A stretch of 64,000 nucleotides of DNA. Source: Rhexocercosporidium sp. MPI-PUGE-AT-0058. Lineage: Eukaryota; Ascomycota; Leotiomycetes; Helotiales. The stretch is taken from positions 1,488,001 to 1,552,000 of the forward strand of contig JAGTJL010000006.1 in NCBI GenBank assembly GCA_020746875.1. Reading direction: 5' to 3'. Numbering within the stretch: the stretch's first letter is position 1; each line of letters begins with the position of its first letter. A model generated the notes under the pieces. That model was not told where the DNA came from and did not search any database. It worked only from the letters and a program-made list of their open reading frames with translations. Shown in pieces: positions 48,144 to 60,752 of the stretch. Position numbers and translations under genes: made by a program.

Positions 48144-50104
48144 ATGAATCGACCAAGCACTCCAGCTGTGACCCAGAAAACTATACCCAGGAAAGGGGAT
48201 GTTCAAGTTCTTGGTCGCTACTACCCAAACGTACCACTCGCTCCTCACATCTCTGACTTGAAGAAAACAACCTGGAATGACAGCAGCTCAACCCTTCAAG
48301 ATCAAGTATATTCTACCGAAAGAGCTTCCTTTAGTTCTACAAGACCTCTCTGCTCCACCCCGTCCGTGACTTCGTTCAAGCCTGGCTGGCAACTGTACCT
48401 ATCATTTGGCGTTCTCTCCATTGTAGGACTCGCCGCTTCATTAGATGCGACATCAATCAGTCCTGCACTTCCTGTAAGTCTCCACTCACAAAATCGAACA
48501 AGTAATCTAATTACTCATCAAGGCAATTACCTCATCCCTCAACAGCTCCACCATCGCCGCATTCTGGACAGGCACTTCATTCCGACTCGCAGCAACAGTT
48601 TTTCAGCCTAGCTATGCCACATTCTCTTCAATATTCGGCAGGAAACCCCTACTCCTCACAGCTCTAATCTTCTTCACAGCAGGCGCTATAATTTGTGGTC
48701 TCGCACAGCATGTGTCAATCCTCCTGCTTGGTCGCTGTATCCAGGGAGTCGGCGCTGGCGGTATCACCACACTGACCGAGATCATCGTCACTGATCTAGT
48801 GCCTTTACGCAGTCGTGGTAAATGGTTCAGCTTCATTGGCGCAGCTGTGGCTATAGGAACTAGTATCGGGCCTGTGGTTGGAGGGTCTTTGGCGGAGAAG
48901 GTATCTTGGAGGTACATTTTCTGGATAAATCTTCCGCTTTGTGGGATTGCGCTCTTTACTGTTCCTGTGGTGATGAAGTTGCCATTTGCGTACGCACCTT
49001 TGGGACCGCAGTTGAAGCGCGTGGATTGGATTGGGTCGGTACTTTTCATCTGTTCTATCACGGGGATTCTTATTCCAATTACCTGGGTAAGTGGTGGCTC
49101 AAGCATTAAAAGCTGAAGCTGGACCGACTGACGTTAACAGGGAGGAATCTTATACCCGTGGCGAAGTTGGAAAGTGATCGTACCGCTTTCCGTCAGCTCA
49201 TGTGGACTCATTGTATTCCTCTTTTATGAGAAGTTTTACGCTACAAATCCATTTATACGCTTAAGCATGTTCAGCAACCGCACGGCTACAATCACATATC
49301 TCTCCACCTTTCTCCACGGCGTTATCCTCTGGACATTAATTTTCTACCTTCCTCTCTATTACGAGGCCGTGAAAGGTTTCACCCCGACACAAGCCGGTAT
49401 AGCCGTCTTTCCGGAAACGTTTACCGTTGCGCCAGCTTCTCTCATCATGGGCTTGATCGTTTCCCGGACAGGTCGTTATCGGTTCGGAGTCTGGACAGGA
49501 TGGCTACTAACCACCATTGGCACTGGACTCTTGTGCTTGCTCGGTCCAGAGACCTCGAATGTTAGTTGCATACTGCTGAATCTTGTGGGAGGAGTTGGCA
49601 TTGGACTTTTGTTTTCGGGAATGGCTTTCGCGATTCAAGCCTCGGCTTGGAATTCGGGAGAGGATATGGGTTTCGCAATCGCTATGTTCTGCTTCTTGCG
49701 TGCACTTGGAACGGTATGTTCATGCCCCCTTGTTGCCCCCTGAACCTTTTACTTGTACTGATTAATTGAAGGCAGTGGGTGTCGCCATTAGTGGCACCAT
49801 TTTTCAGAACTCTTTGAAGTCCATTGCCCTCACCCGTCCTCTGCTGGCACCTCATGCCCAAGAGTACTCCCAGAACGCAGCAGAATTAGCACATATCATC
49901 AAATTGATGCCAGTTGGGCAATTAAAGACTGACACTAAACAAGTTTACGCAGACGCTCTGAAAGTTATATGGGGTACAATGTGTGGAGTTTCTATGTTGG
50001 GACTTGCAGCGACGTTTTTGACAGAGGAGTATTCTTTAGATCAGACTAGTAAGGACGAGGAGGTCAAGCAGGATCCAAGTTCAAGAAAAGTCGAGAGCTG
50101 TTGA
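48144..50104 (+). CDS. MFS drug/metabolite transporter (DHA2-like)
   Basis: Proton-coupled exporter of the major facilitator superfamily in a cellular membrane; the substrate is unknown. Four exons, 48144-48473, 48523-49086, 49141-49713 and 49772-50104, all phase 0, give 599 residues. A cytoplasmic N-terminus of about 85 residues precedes TM1 (LYLSFGVLSIVGLAASLDAT). Motif A-like FGRKPLLL lies between TM2 and TM3, and GRCIQGVGAGGI matches motif B. GAAVAIGTSIGPVVGGSLAE is the motif C antiporter signature. WRYIFWINLPLCG and the extra central helices (up to about 14 TM) favour the DHA2 group. The tail is charged (SKDEEVKQD). The chosen ATG is the first in the frame. Divergence from a P450 suggests a shared detoxification or metabolite role, by inference. 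Confidence 0.92.
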
Positions 50105-50352
50105 AATAGTGCTCGTTCGGTTGAAAAAATTACTTAAATAAGTTTGTGGCGAATTTAATCTTGCCAATGTACCATGTACCACGTGAAGAAGGGTATATCT
50201 ATCCTAGAGCCAAAAGCAACAAATGGTATCAGATACTCCAAGCCCTTTCCCATCTAATCAGCATCCATTACCCATTACTTTTCATCGAATCCATCATTAC
50301 TAAACGCAAACATTCGTAGTTCGCAAAGCCTTTTCACACCCCATCCTTTCGC

Positions 50353-52594
50353 CTAAGATTCCAAACCCTCCTTCGCCCAAGCAATGATATCCAGCCCACC
50401 TCCAATGTTAGCCATACCCATCGGTCCATCCCAAAACATAACACCTCCCAAATTCGGCACATTCATCTCCTTTACACTCTGCGCAACACCCTTCATCCCC
50501 TCCGCACTCCCAATATTCGCATATGCACTCTGTCCCGCCTCAGCGAACGCCGGAGCCCCAATGTACAACCTTGGTTTGACTGCCATTGTAGAGGCTTCAA
50601 GCGCAGAGCTCCACTGATCAACACTAGCTGCGAAACCAGTCGAGCCAATTTCGCAGGGTGGGTTGTTGTAGAACTGCACGAAGACGAAATCGCAGAGCAG
50701 GAGCAGGTCGAGCGGCGTCGATGCATCGGGGAAAGGGCATTGAGGTGCGGAGGAGAGGTAGTAGTTCTTTGCCGTGTGGGTTGCGTAGTGTGAGCGGAGT
50801 GTGGTGGCTATGGTCCCGAAGTAGGCGGGTTGGCGGTCTTCCTTGTCTTTTGGTTGTTTTTATGTCAGTTGCTGATTCTCGCCTCGCTGAGGGGAGAACA
50901 TAATGAGAGTTGGCTCTGAGTGTCGAGTTCTAAAGAACAAGTTGAAATGCGTCGAAGCAGGCATTCGCTCTTGCCTCATACAGTCGACTGAACTTTGGCA
51001 TCAAGCAGACAGAGAGATCTCACACCAATTCAAATATGATGCTCGCTTATTTCTCGCAGTCGCCCAACACGAAGGCAAGAAGGAACGAGGAGGGAAAAGA
51101 TCAAATGAAGACTGGCTCCGAGTATAAACCCCCCTCAGGACCAAGATTTCTCAGGTGCGTCGAACGTCGTCTTCTTCACGCATTCCAGGAGAACAGAAAC
51201 AGAACGAAAAGGTGAAACGAACCAATATCAAATCCATCAACCTCAATATCACCAAATGGTCTCAATCCATCATCAATATTCCCTGCTGGACCAAAAAGAT
51301 TCCAAAGAACATCTCCAAAGTTCCGGGCCTGGTCCTCTCCACCGAAAGAGATCTGACTCGTGGCACCGCCAACACTCATCAAGACTTTCTTCCCATACGT
51401 GTTCTGACAAGTCGAGATATTGCCTGCCAGTTCAGGACAGGACAGCAAACCAGGTGCTTGAGTTCTCATCTCGTCCGTCTGACCTCCGCACGCAGCGCCG
51501 AAATTAACCGAAGGGTAGATTCCGCCGCTGAGCTGGGAGATCACGAAGGCGAGGATGACGATGTCGATGTTGGGATCAGCACATTGGGCCTCCAGTGATG
51601 TCGTTCCTGTGATTGCTGTTTGCCCAAAATAGACGGCTATATTGCGCTGGGAGAGGGCGTTGAATGTGTAGTCTGCTGCTGGTGAGGTTGGAGTAGGTAC
51701 TGCTGCCGTTGGGGAACCAGTACTCGAAATTTCTATGAATCCACCTCCTGGAAGTGTTGTTGTTGTTGGTGGTGGGCTGGCCATTTCCGAGGATCCTTGG
51801 GAGGCCGTGATTTCAGGGAAGGTGGAGCTCAATTTCGGGAATCCTGAGGTTGTCGTTGGGGCATCTGTTGGTGTCAGGGATTCAGCAAGGCTCGTGTCCA
51901 GATCCACAGGCAACGACGTCGTGGTGTCGAAGTCAGCCACGGTTGTCGTGTCCGTGAAGTCTGACAACGGAGCCGCTGTGGTGCTAGGAGCAGCCACATT
52001 TGGTGTCGTGTCGAGTCCCGGACTGGCCGTGATTGTGATAGTTGTCGCCGTTGTCGTTCTGGTAACTCGAACGGTTCGGATAATTGGCGTTCCGGATTCA
52101 TCGATAGTCGTGAGAAGGACAAGTGTCGAGCTTGGGGCATCCGTAGAGGAAGTAAGGGAGGAAAGTACCGAGTCAACAGCAGAGCCCAGAGAAGCAAGCG
52201 GAACAGTCGTTGTAGTTGAAGATGAGACAATGCCTGTCAAGAAGGCAGGTACAGCAATATCAGTTGGATTACCACTGCCGGCCTCAGTTCCGTCCTCCAG
52301 AAGTATATCAATCAGCTGCAACTCCAGCAACCGAATCTGTAAGAGCAAACCTCTAAGCTCGCTCTTCGGGACCGTGATTGTCGTCGACTGCCTTTTCAGC
52401 AAGTTAGTACTCTTGGGGCATACATACTGCTGGAATATGCCCAGATTCGACAATTCCACCGCCGCGGTATCAACATCTCGCCTCGCTTCCTCCACCTGCC
52501 GAGTTGGAATTCGACCCGCCGACACAAGTTTTTCATGACTGAGAAGACATGAGAAAGAGAGGGCGGAGAGAATGAGTCTCCATTTGTAAAGCAT
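50353..52594 (-). CDS. Secreted GH18 chitinase with N-terminal Ser/Thr-rich region
   Basis: Endo-acting family 18 glycoside hydrolase cleaving chitin at the cell surface or outside. Two exons in reading order, 52594-51223 and 50846-50353, give 621 residues. The 376-nt intron is unusually long for this window and falls inside the active-site motif. A signal peptide (MLYKWRLILSALSFSCLL) precedes a Leu-rich helical segment (LLLQIRLLELQLIDILLE). A long Ser/Thr-rich, probably O-glycosylated region spans about residues 115-315. The GH18 barrel is C-terminal: QRNIAVYFGQT, IVILAFV, KKVLMSVGGATS, the catalytic DGFDIDKE (DxxDxDxE, Glu460), VQFYNNPPCE and GVMFWDG. In most fungal class III chitinases the Ser/Thr region follows the barrel, so the order is reversed. 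No chitin-binding domain or GPI signal is seen. Confidence 0.92.
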
Positions 52595-55485
52595 AACTGC
52601 TGATGTATGTCTGTAGGGTACAAGAAATGAGAACGGTGAAGATGTGGGACGGGCTCCTTCTTCCTATCCTCTCTCGTCGGTCTTAAATACCAAATTCCAA
52701 AGTAAACAAACTCGTCCCAGCGGCAAAAGAAATCCACACGAAAGGAACTAACAGCGCAAGTTCGTTCTGAGAATGGAGAATCAAGCCGAACGACTTCCTC
52801 TGGCGTCTCCTGCCATCACGAAAACCACCTAGACCTGCTCTCTCCCCCAATCCCAAAACATACACACCATCCTCAACTTAGACGACGACATCGCCGCAGC
52901 AGGAGCTATCTCGCATGGCGTGCCAAAATCTCCGAGCAAGCGTGAAATATCTCGATCTAGCTTTTGACAACAGAGTATGATTGGTCTTGACAACTGCAGA
53001 ACTTTCAGGAGACAGCCGCGCGCCGAGGGAGACGGGACGGTCCTCCGCTGCGAACTGCAGAGCTTCACTGGAAGCTAGATGGTAGTGATTTGATGGGAAG
53101 GGGAAAGTGTGAAGCTATCGCGCACTGGCGAAATGAGTAGTAGTTTGGTTTAGACTTAATTTGTAGGGACTAAGAAGTGTTGTCGGGAAGGTTGCTCTGG
53201 CAACAGAGGAAAACATGAAGCGATCTCGACTTCGGGACTCGGGAATCTTAAATCAAGAATGATCTTGAGCTGAAGGATGATGTGCAGAACTCGATAGGAT
53301 CTGTGCTTACTCGTTCAAGGCAATACAGTGATGGGGATTTTCGTCTGAGACTATGAGCTTTCTTTCTGGTTCGCTGTTGTGAGGCTAGACTTAGAAGAGA
53401 GCTGGCCTGACCTTACGCAATCACATGAGAAGGGAGATACGTACAGAACTTCCCATCGAACAGCAAATGCGGCAATACCATGATACTAGAAACCGAAGAG
53501 AAATTCCATTATTAAGCCGAAGAGAGGATGGATTTCCTCTTTGTTCTTGAACCAAGTAAACAGATTACAAATAACGAAATTAGCGAGATGTCTGCAAGTT
53601 TCGGCCTGCCATCATGATGAATCTAAGATAACCTTAACCTGAAGAGTACTAAGCAGATAGATGACTTACATCTTGTAAAACAAATGGACCAAGTAACAAT
53701 ATAAACAAATGCTAGAAAGACTAAAGCCCTGAGATGGCTCGAGCAGACTGAGGGCCTTTAAAAGCCGCGTAGAAGGTTCAATACAGGCTTCGACTTCAAG
53801 CCGAGCGGATGCAAGCCCCATCCCAAGAAAACAAACATACAACTCTCTCAAGAACTTCCCGAAATGAAAGAAGAAAACACACATCTTGATCTCATAACGG
53901 TTGAATCGTGCATAGATAGCTCGCTTCTCCGCAACGGCCCCACGAGCTGACATGAATTAAGATGAAAGTTCGCAGACGTTCTCCCTACCTATCGTCAGAC
54001 TTCGGACCGAAGCAAGACGAAAAGAGCAAGAAGAAGAAAGAAAGAAAGAAAGGGCAAAATGACAGCTTCGTGAGGTCATCCACCAAATTTCCGAGGCCCT
54101 TAGTCCATGAAGCGTTTATCTCGGGCTTACGCACAGCCAAAACAGCGAAAGACTACGAACCTCGCGCTTCCCCCAGATCGAGATAAACTCCTGCCTTGAC
54201 GATAGGTGTAAGACCTTACCTTACTCGAACGGCCTAGAGGTCCTCAGCCCCCTCGCCCTACTCTTTTACGCTAGCAGTACGGAATACAAATTACGCCGTG
54301 AACACCAAGGTGGATGTGTAATCAAGCGAAAGCACAAGACAAAGCCAAAAAAATACCAAGGGACGATAGTTCTCAACCAGCCGTGATTTGGTCTGTGTTA
54401 AGTGTAACTGGCCGCTATTAAGAAGAGGAGATCTTCTAAGACCTAATGTTCAGAAGACTGAGCTTACAACTTAGAGCCTAGCACTTCCACAGCCCAAGGA
54501 GAAGTCCAAGAGTCAATCAGCATACATTTTCTAATCGTGATCTCTCAAGTTTGGATCTGTAGCCAGTCAGCCAGTCAGTCCGTCAGTCGGGTCGGTACGG
54601 AGGTACATATCTCATGACGGTGTTAGTCAGGAGCATGCATACTAATATAATCACATCAGGCACACACAACCTACATGTGGGATTAGCAATTGAAAAATTG
54701 ATTGAGGGGATGTGTTGGGATGAGGAAGCTCCGATTATGGAGCGTTGGCGAGATATGGCATGTGAAAGGAAGGGTGGGCATAGGGTAAGGGTTGTTGGCG
54801 AGAAGTCCTGTTGCGTTGAGGAGAGTAGCCGTGGTGGTGATGATGGGATAATATTTTTCACTGCTTGGGAGATTGTGGAAAAAAAATTACCGTCCAAGGA
54901 ATTATATACTTATGAACAAGGTAGACTGAAAAGGCAAATGACCAAAAACCGGAAGTGTAACACTAATTCCAAGTCACCCTCGTACTGGCAGATATCCACG
55001 AGATTACATACATCATCATTAACGCTCTTCATATTACTATTCTATTTACTCTTTCACGCATCCCCTCTTTCCACCAAACGGAAGCTTTTCCACTCCCTCA
55101 CCCCAACAAAAGACCAAGTCTCTCCTCTCCTCCCTCTCCACGCAAACCGAAGCTCTTAATTACTCACGAGTACCAAAGCCAAAATAGAGGCATGCCTCGA
55201 ATCCAGCCCTCAAATGTGTTTGTGTGCGTGAATTTGCAACCTTATCAACAGATGCTCCCCCCTTGCCTTCCCATCAAAGTAGAAGTATATCTCCGGCCAA
55301 TTTGCCGAATATGTGTGTGCGAGGTATTTTGTTGACGACAAAGGAAAAATTTCAAAGGTCCATGAACATGTGTGAACGCCTCCCAAATGGTATGATACAA
55401 ACAAAGTGCTCCCTCCCATGATGCAGTGCTGCCGTTTTCGGTGGTGGCTCGTCCCGAATTAAGTTTCGCAGGAGATGAGGTCAGC
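52595..55485. other. Gene-poor region
   Basis: About 2.9 kb upstream of the chitinase start and downstream of the Mid2-like gene. The 181-codon frame 54614-55159 (+) has no recognised domain and low-complexity ends, so I do not call it. An AAGAAG/AAAG tract lies at about 54029-54053. Confidence 0.55.
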
Positions 55486-56802
55486 TTAAAAGTTCTGCGA
55501 GATGCCAGCACTTTGTTGAGGGAAGTGTGATGGGTTTTCTATCCGGGTATTGCGTCGAGCTTGTACATCACGGATGACAGGTTGAGCAGGCATTTCCGCC
55601 CGCCCTGGTGGGCTTCCGTACTGAGTCTCTGTGCCGTAAGGGTTGCCAGTGTCATATTGATTGTTGTAGTATTGACCACCACCACTCATCACATCACCAG
55701 AGCCGTCTGATCGAGCCGCAGCACTGTACGATGAGGAAGCATTCGAAGGTCCGCGATTGATGTCTCCAGTTCTGTTGGCTGATGCGGCTGGTCCCATGGC
55801 CCCCAATGCTTCAACTTCGGGTGAAGTCGCTCGGCCATCCACCAGAGGATTTTCTGACCTCGTGTCAGAAACTGGGCCATGCGTAGGTGATGTGCCTTCT
55901 GAATATGCCATACCGATCCCCCCCGCAGATTGCCCACCGGAGATTGTTGTCGAAGCTTTTCGTCCTGAAGAAGCAACAGCTGTAGTTCCCCATCCGCGAT
56001 ATCCTGATGACCCGTCCTCACGCATCTCGTATGAGCCATCGTGCCCAGCAGATCCTACGCCGCCGACAGCTGGCAAAGTTGGGTCGTTGTTGGGGTTGTA
56101 GCCATACTCCTCAACCTCCTTCCTCCTCAATTCCTCCGCATCCTTACGAGCCTTGCGTTTCCTCCAGAAGTAGAGACCTGCAAGAATGAGAAGAGCGACT
56201 GCAACGATAGGAACGACAACAGCAACAGCAATCGTTCCTGAGCTGCTGAGTCCCTTGCCTGAGCTCCCACCTGACTTTTGAGGTTCGGCAGTTGTTGCCG
56301 AGGATGTCGAAGAGGTTGTAGAGGAAGTTGTGCGGGTGTTTTGAATTGGAATCTGCGTAGATGTCGTGACGATCGTGATAGTTGACCCTTGGGGATTTGT
56401 GGAAGTGATGGTGGACACGGTCGGTGTGACTGACGTACTTGTAGTTGGTGCGGACGTAGGAACGGTCGAAGATGTAGTAGTGGATGTTGAGCTGCTCGTG
56501 GGAATGGTGGAGGAGATGGTGGAGGAAGTGGTCGGTATCGAAGAGGAACTGGTTGGGATGACCGAACTGCTTGAGAAGATTATTGAAGACGACGTAGTTG
56601 ACGACTCCGTGGTAGGGACTGGAGGTGGACTGGTGTTAGCAATGGAACTACTCGACGGTTGAGCTTGAGGTTCAGACGAGCTCGGAGTCGGAGACGTCGG
56701 CGCCTGGGTAGGCGTCGACCGTGGCACACCGGTATCCGTACTTGTAGAATTGGAAGCCATTGCGAACTGTCTGAAGACGAGCTTCCTGGGACGTCTATAC
56801 AT
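55486..56802 (-). CDS. Mid2/Wsc-like single-pass surface protein
   Basis: Probable plasma-membrane stress sensor or mucin-like protein. Single exon of 438 residues from the ATG at 56802, or 424 from 56760 (MASNSTSTDTG); I cannot decide between them. A Ser/Thr/Pro-rich ectodomain of about 190 residues with runs such as SSSSVIPTSSSSIPTTSSTI is expected to be O-mannosylated. One membrane helix follows (TIAVAVVVPIVAVALLILAG), then a basic stop-transfer (YFWRKRKARKDAEELRRKE). The cytoplasmic tail is about 200 residues, Gly/Ser/Asn/Tyr-rich (YYNNQYDTGNPYGTETQYG). No classical signal peptide is seen with either start, so the helix could act as a signal anchor or an upstream exon is missing. The family link rests on architecture, not on a Cys-rich WSC domain, which is absent. 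Confidence 0.75.
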   Translation of the reverse strand: MYRRPRKLVFRQFAMASNSTSTDTGVPRSTPTQAPTSPTPSSSEPQAQPSSSSIANTSPPPVPTTESSTTSSSIIFSSSSVIPTSSSSIPTTSSTISSTIPTSSSTSTTTSSTVPTSAPTTSTSVTPTVSTITSTNPQGSTITIVTTSTQIPIQNTRTTSSTTSSTSSATTAEPQKSGGSSGKGLSSSGTIAVAVVVPIVAVALLILAGLYFWRKRKARKDAEELRRKEVEEYGYNPNNDPTLPAVGGVGSAGHDGSYEMREDGSSGYRGWGTTAVASSGRKASTTISGGQSAGGIGMAYSEGTSPTHGPVSDTRSENPLVDGRATSPEVEALGAMGPAASANRTGDINRGPSNASSSYSAAARSDGSGDVMSGGGQYYNNQYDTGNPYGTETQYGSPPGRAEMPAQPVIRDVQARRNTRIENPSHFPQQSAGISQNF

Positions 56803-59800
56803 GGCGATGGTCAGCGAACAGAACAATGAAGGTGTGGCATCTGCTATATTGCAGAGATCCGAGGGCGCGTCATCTCATACCTCAGATTCCGATCTAGATC
56901 TGCTCCTGCAGGAACGCAGTACTGGGACTGTTTCGTGTTTGGAAAGAGCGTTGGACGTGCTCTCTATTGTTTGTGGATGGGCGACGAAGGGTTTTGTGAG
57001 AGGCGCCAAGCAGCGTCTCAAACAAGACGGGGTAGAAAGAAAAGGAGCGGATGGGACGAATGAATTGGCCGAGATAACAGCAAGCGAATGCGTCCTCTGC
57101 GCCTGAAGCGTGGGGATCGTCGAGAATGACGATGATGAATGTTTGAAAGAGAGGTTGTCGCAGGACGAGGAGAAGTGTTCGGTGTTTGGGGGGGGGTTGT
57201 GGAGGGTGAAGAAGAGGAGGAGGAGGTGACCTGGTGGGTGGGCACTGGGAAGGGAGAGCGAATGGATGGAGCGGGCACCGGCTGAGTTGAAATGAGGTGA
57301 GACAGGCGAGGGAGCGAGGGTGGGTGAGTGGGCGAGTGGTGGTGGTGGTGGGTGCTTTTTTGACCTCGTACCCGTCGCTTTGGTGTGGCACTGTCTCGGT
57401 GGTGGCAGCAGAGGAGGAGTAGAGAAAGAGGGTCGTGCAACGAAATTAGATTTGATTTCAGATCCAGAATCAGAATCAGAGTCAGAATGGTGCGTCGGCA
57501 AGGACCACGGCCGCGGGTCCGTTCAATTGAGGATTGGATTCCAGGTAGGCAGGCAGATAGGTTGAGGCGTGGGAATGGAATAATAATTGACAGTTGGTGG
57601 ATGCAGTACTTTTGGACTCCTCCTGCAGAGAGAGAAAGGTACGACGAGGGAGGAGGGAAGAAGGAGGCAAGATTGCCCATCCGACGGGGGATCCAGGAAG
57701 TTTTGTTCGAGTTGGATTGGACCGGATCCTCCTCTTCCAAGGCTGGGACAGACTGGGACTGACTGGGATCCGGAGCAAGTCCTGCTTGTTCCCTCCCTCA
57801 AAAGCGGCCTCAGCACCAGCACCGGCACCAGCAGAAGCGGACCAAACACGACTTTGGTCCAAACAGGAGACGGACGAAGAAAATGCTAGAGCCAGACAGA
57901 GCCTGCTACTGTATCTAGAGGGCAGCTAAAAGGCAAATACGGGCACACTCGAACGGCGAGCAGTCCACGATCCGGATCTAGTGCGACGGTTGTATGGCCC
58001 GCAATGATGCTGAAATTGCTGGAGATGTGCCTCTCTAGGCCGGGAAAGGGCAAGCCGCGCAGATATATACGAGCGATCTCGTTGATGGTACCGAAACTAT
58101 TGATTGCCCTGTAGTCGTCGCCACGATGACTTATTCTTACTCCTCCTCTTGGCTTCTCTCTCCTCACCAGATTCAAGGGACCCGACCTGCGTTTCGGCGG
58201 CCAACAGATCTCCCCATAGGCTGTTGCAGCCGTCCTCAACGCCGACGAGCCTTGCAATTGGCGGCGATGAGCGCCGAAATGCACGCCAGTGAGGCTGTGC
58301 TGACCCTTCTTTGCATCCAGCCCTAAGGACGAGAAGCCGCAACGTTACTATTTTTGCCTGAACGCCTCTTACTCGTCGACGAAACGTCAACCAAAACCCC
58401 CCCAAAAAGCATGTGCCTTTTTCATTTTTGTATCGAAGAGAGACCTCACGGAAATGCAAAAAATGATGCAGCATCATGTGTTTGAACGAAGCATCTGCGG
58501 AAACATAATCGCCACAGCCCAGGCTGGAATTGCACGGTGACGTTCATCTGACATCCAACCGTGCGTCCTTCACCCTTCTTCATGCATCGTCGTGCTCGAA
58601 ACGAGCCAGCACTTCAGCAGTCATCAAATCAAATATTACTGTTCAGGCCTCATCACTCATCGCAGTATTATCATCAGCAACCTGCGCAAGCGAAGCAGCC
58701 GGCATTATACAGAACAAGTATATCCTGGCCGTACTGTAGGTACAGTTCAACCGAGCAGACTATCTTCCAAGGCCGGCCCTAAACATCTAGAGGGAGAAAG
58801 CCCAGCCGTCATCGCAGGCATATCAGCTCGATTAAGCAAATGTACAGCGCATCTGGAAGGAATGGAAGAAAGCTTGATCGGGACCGTTTCCCATCACGAG
58901 GAGTTATTCACCATGCATGTCAGCCAGCGTCTTTGCAGCAGCCACACGCCCCCCATCTCTCGGGAGTGCGAGGAGAGGGAAGGAAGGATAAGGCATGTTT
59001 TCATCCCAAGTTGCTAACAGCCAGCCAGCCTCCTTCGCAGGGCAGCACCTTATCCTTGGATTTCCACCATCTCTGATCCTTACAGTATACACTTCACTTC
59101 CCTCCTCTTTTAGCCTTCAACGCCCCATTCCGCCTATCGTACTCCCTATCAAAACAATTCCCCAATACTACTACCCACTATCTTTACCAACTTTTCAAGC
59201 CTCAAACAAATACCTCCTGGTACTCCTCTGACATGATATCACCTCCTACCTACGCGATCCAACCAGCAGCTCTCCCAGACTTTGCAAATATCATATCCAT
59301 AGATTCTATACCCAGTTCACAAATCAGCATGCTCTTCGTAACGGATAAACATGAACCCCATACATCGAGAAGGAAGTCCATGATGGAAACTACCAACATC
59401 TTCAACCTGCCTTGGAAGAACCCCTCCCCATCACCCCTTCAACCCCTCCATTCACATCTCGCAACTTTCACAACTAACTACTCCATACAACCCTAACACC
59501 CTTAAAACCAATCCGTCGCCTCTCATTCCATCCCACGATCGCGGAGATTAACATCACATCACTGCACAATGCAGGCACGCATGCATGCACAATCCCCTCC
59601 CCCCAATCGTCCTTCCCCGCCCATTAAACACGCACTCACCACAATCGCAAAACAAGGCAGAGCGCCACCAGGGTCTTTACGCATTCATGCCTGCACGCCT
59701 CTACCTACTTCTAGAATCCTCCCTTCAAGCGATGTAGTGTATCGAATTGATTTTTTATATATTTTATTGACGTCAGTTCAGAAAAGGAAGGCAGGAGTGA

Positions 59801-60267
59801 AGATCAAAAAATCGATGGGTTCCAATTTTACTTCCGGAGCGGGGCGCGCGCCCAGACGAAAGTTTCGGCTGGGTTACCCCCTTTTCTTTTCTCATATCCG
59901 AACCCGAGATAGATTGGAAACGTGATTTCGACGTCGCGAGTCACATGGTCTGCGAACCCGACACACGAACCATTGAGCGAGGTCCTACCTATCTATCACT
60001 CAGGTAAAGTGACATGATATGATATGACATAAGGTAGAAGCAATTCTCGGAATCCGAGGCTTCGCGAATCCCACGCTGATAAACAACGGATCCCCGTCTT
60101 TCGCATCTCACCTTCCTCTCTATTTACTTCGTAGATGAATAGGTAGCCCAAACCTCTTACCGAGTCCGAAACAACCAGTCAGATCCTCTTGTATCCCATC
60201 TCAAAATCTGATGTCATAACAGTTACGTTCTAGAGATCGATTCACAGATCGTTCAAGTGATGTATGT

Positions 60268-60279
60268 CCCCCCCCCCCC
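60268..60279. repeat. C12 homopolymer
   Basis: Twelve cytosines followed by GGG in intergenic DNA; its length is error-prone in sequencing. Confidence 0.8.
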
Positions 60280-60734
60280 GGGATGGAATAACGATTAATG
60301 AGCTTGATGAGAGAAGCGAGCCAACTTGGGGGTACCGGGAGTTACATGTCTCAAGTCATATTGTGTTGTTTTGTTCACCTTGCTCGTCGTAGTGGGAGAG
60401 GAGTGGGTGAATGAGGGTGGCCGGTTCCCAGTGATGCATAGAGGTTCCTGATACCGGGCTATTTATCCAAGACCTTTCGATTCGAATCTTAGAGTTCGCA
60501 AAAGATAGAGTCTGCAGGTCTTTAATTACAAGAGTTTGAGTTCTCAAACCTCAAAACCTTAAAACACTCCATAACTCGCTTCCCCCTCAAGCGTGCCAAG
60601 CTCAGTTTGGTGTGTCTTGTCATCAAAAGAATCGTTCCATTGCCATTTTTTGTTACTATACAAGACTTGGAATCTTTCTGGTGATCTATCCAGTCTGTGT
60701 GTGCAAAGGCATCTCTCTATATGCAGTTCTTCAG

Positions 60735-60752
60735 CTCTCTCTCTCTCTCTCT
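60735..60752. repeat. (CT)9 microsatellite
   Basis: Nine CT units in intergenic DNA downstream of the SKG6-like gene. Confidence 0.85.

Noticed and set aside
51735..52538. 267-codon plus-strand Val/Ser-rich frame
   Set aside because: Shadow of the chitinase Ser/Thr-rich region; the repetitive codons keep the opposite strand open.
54614..55159. 181-codon plus-strand frame
   Set aside because: No recognised domain, a hydrophobic patch followed by low complexity, and no intron or neighbour support; could be checked by RNA-seq.
56366..56662. Val/Glu-rich plus-strand frame
   Set aside because: Antisense shadow of the Ser/Thr-rich ectodomain of the Mid2-like gene.
57018..57740. 240-codon minus-strand frame and its overlaps
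   Set aside because: Three overlapping frames on the same strand are all open and Ser/Pro/His-rich, which points to skewed composition rather than coding.
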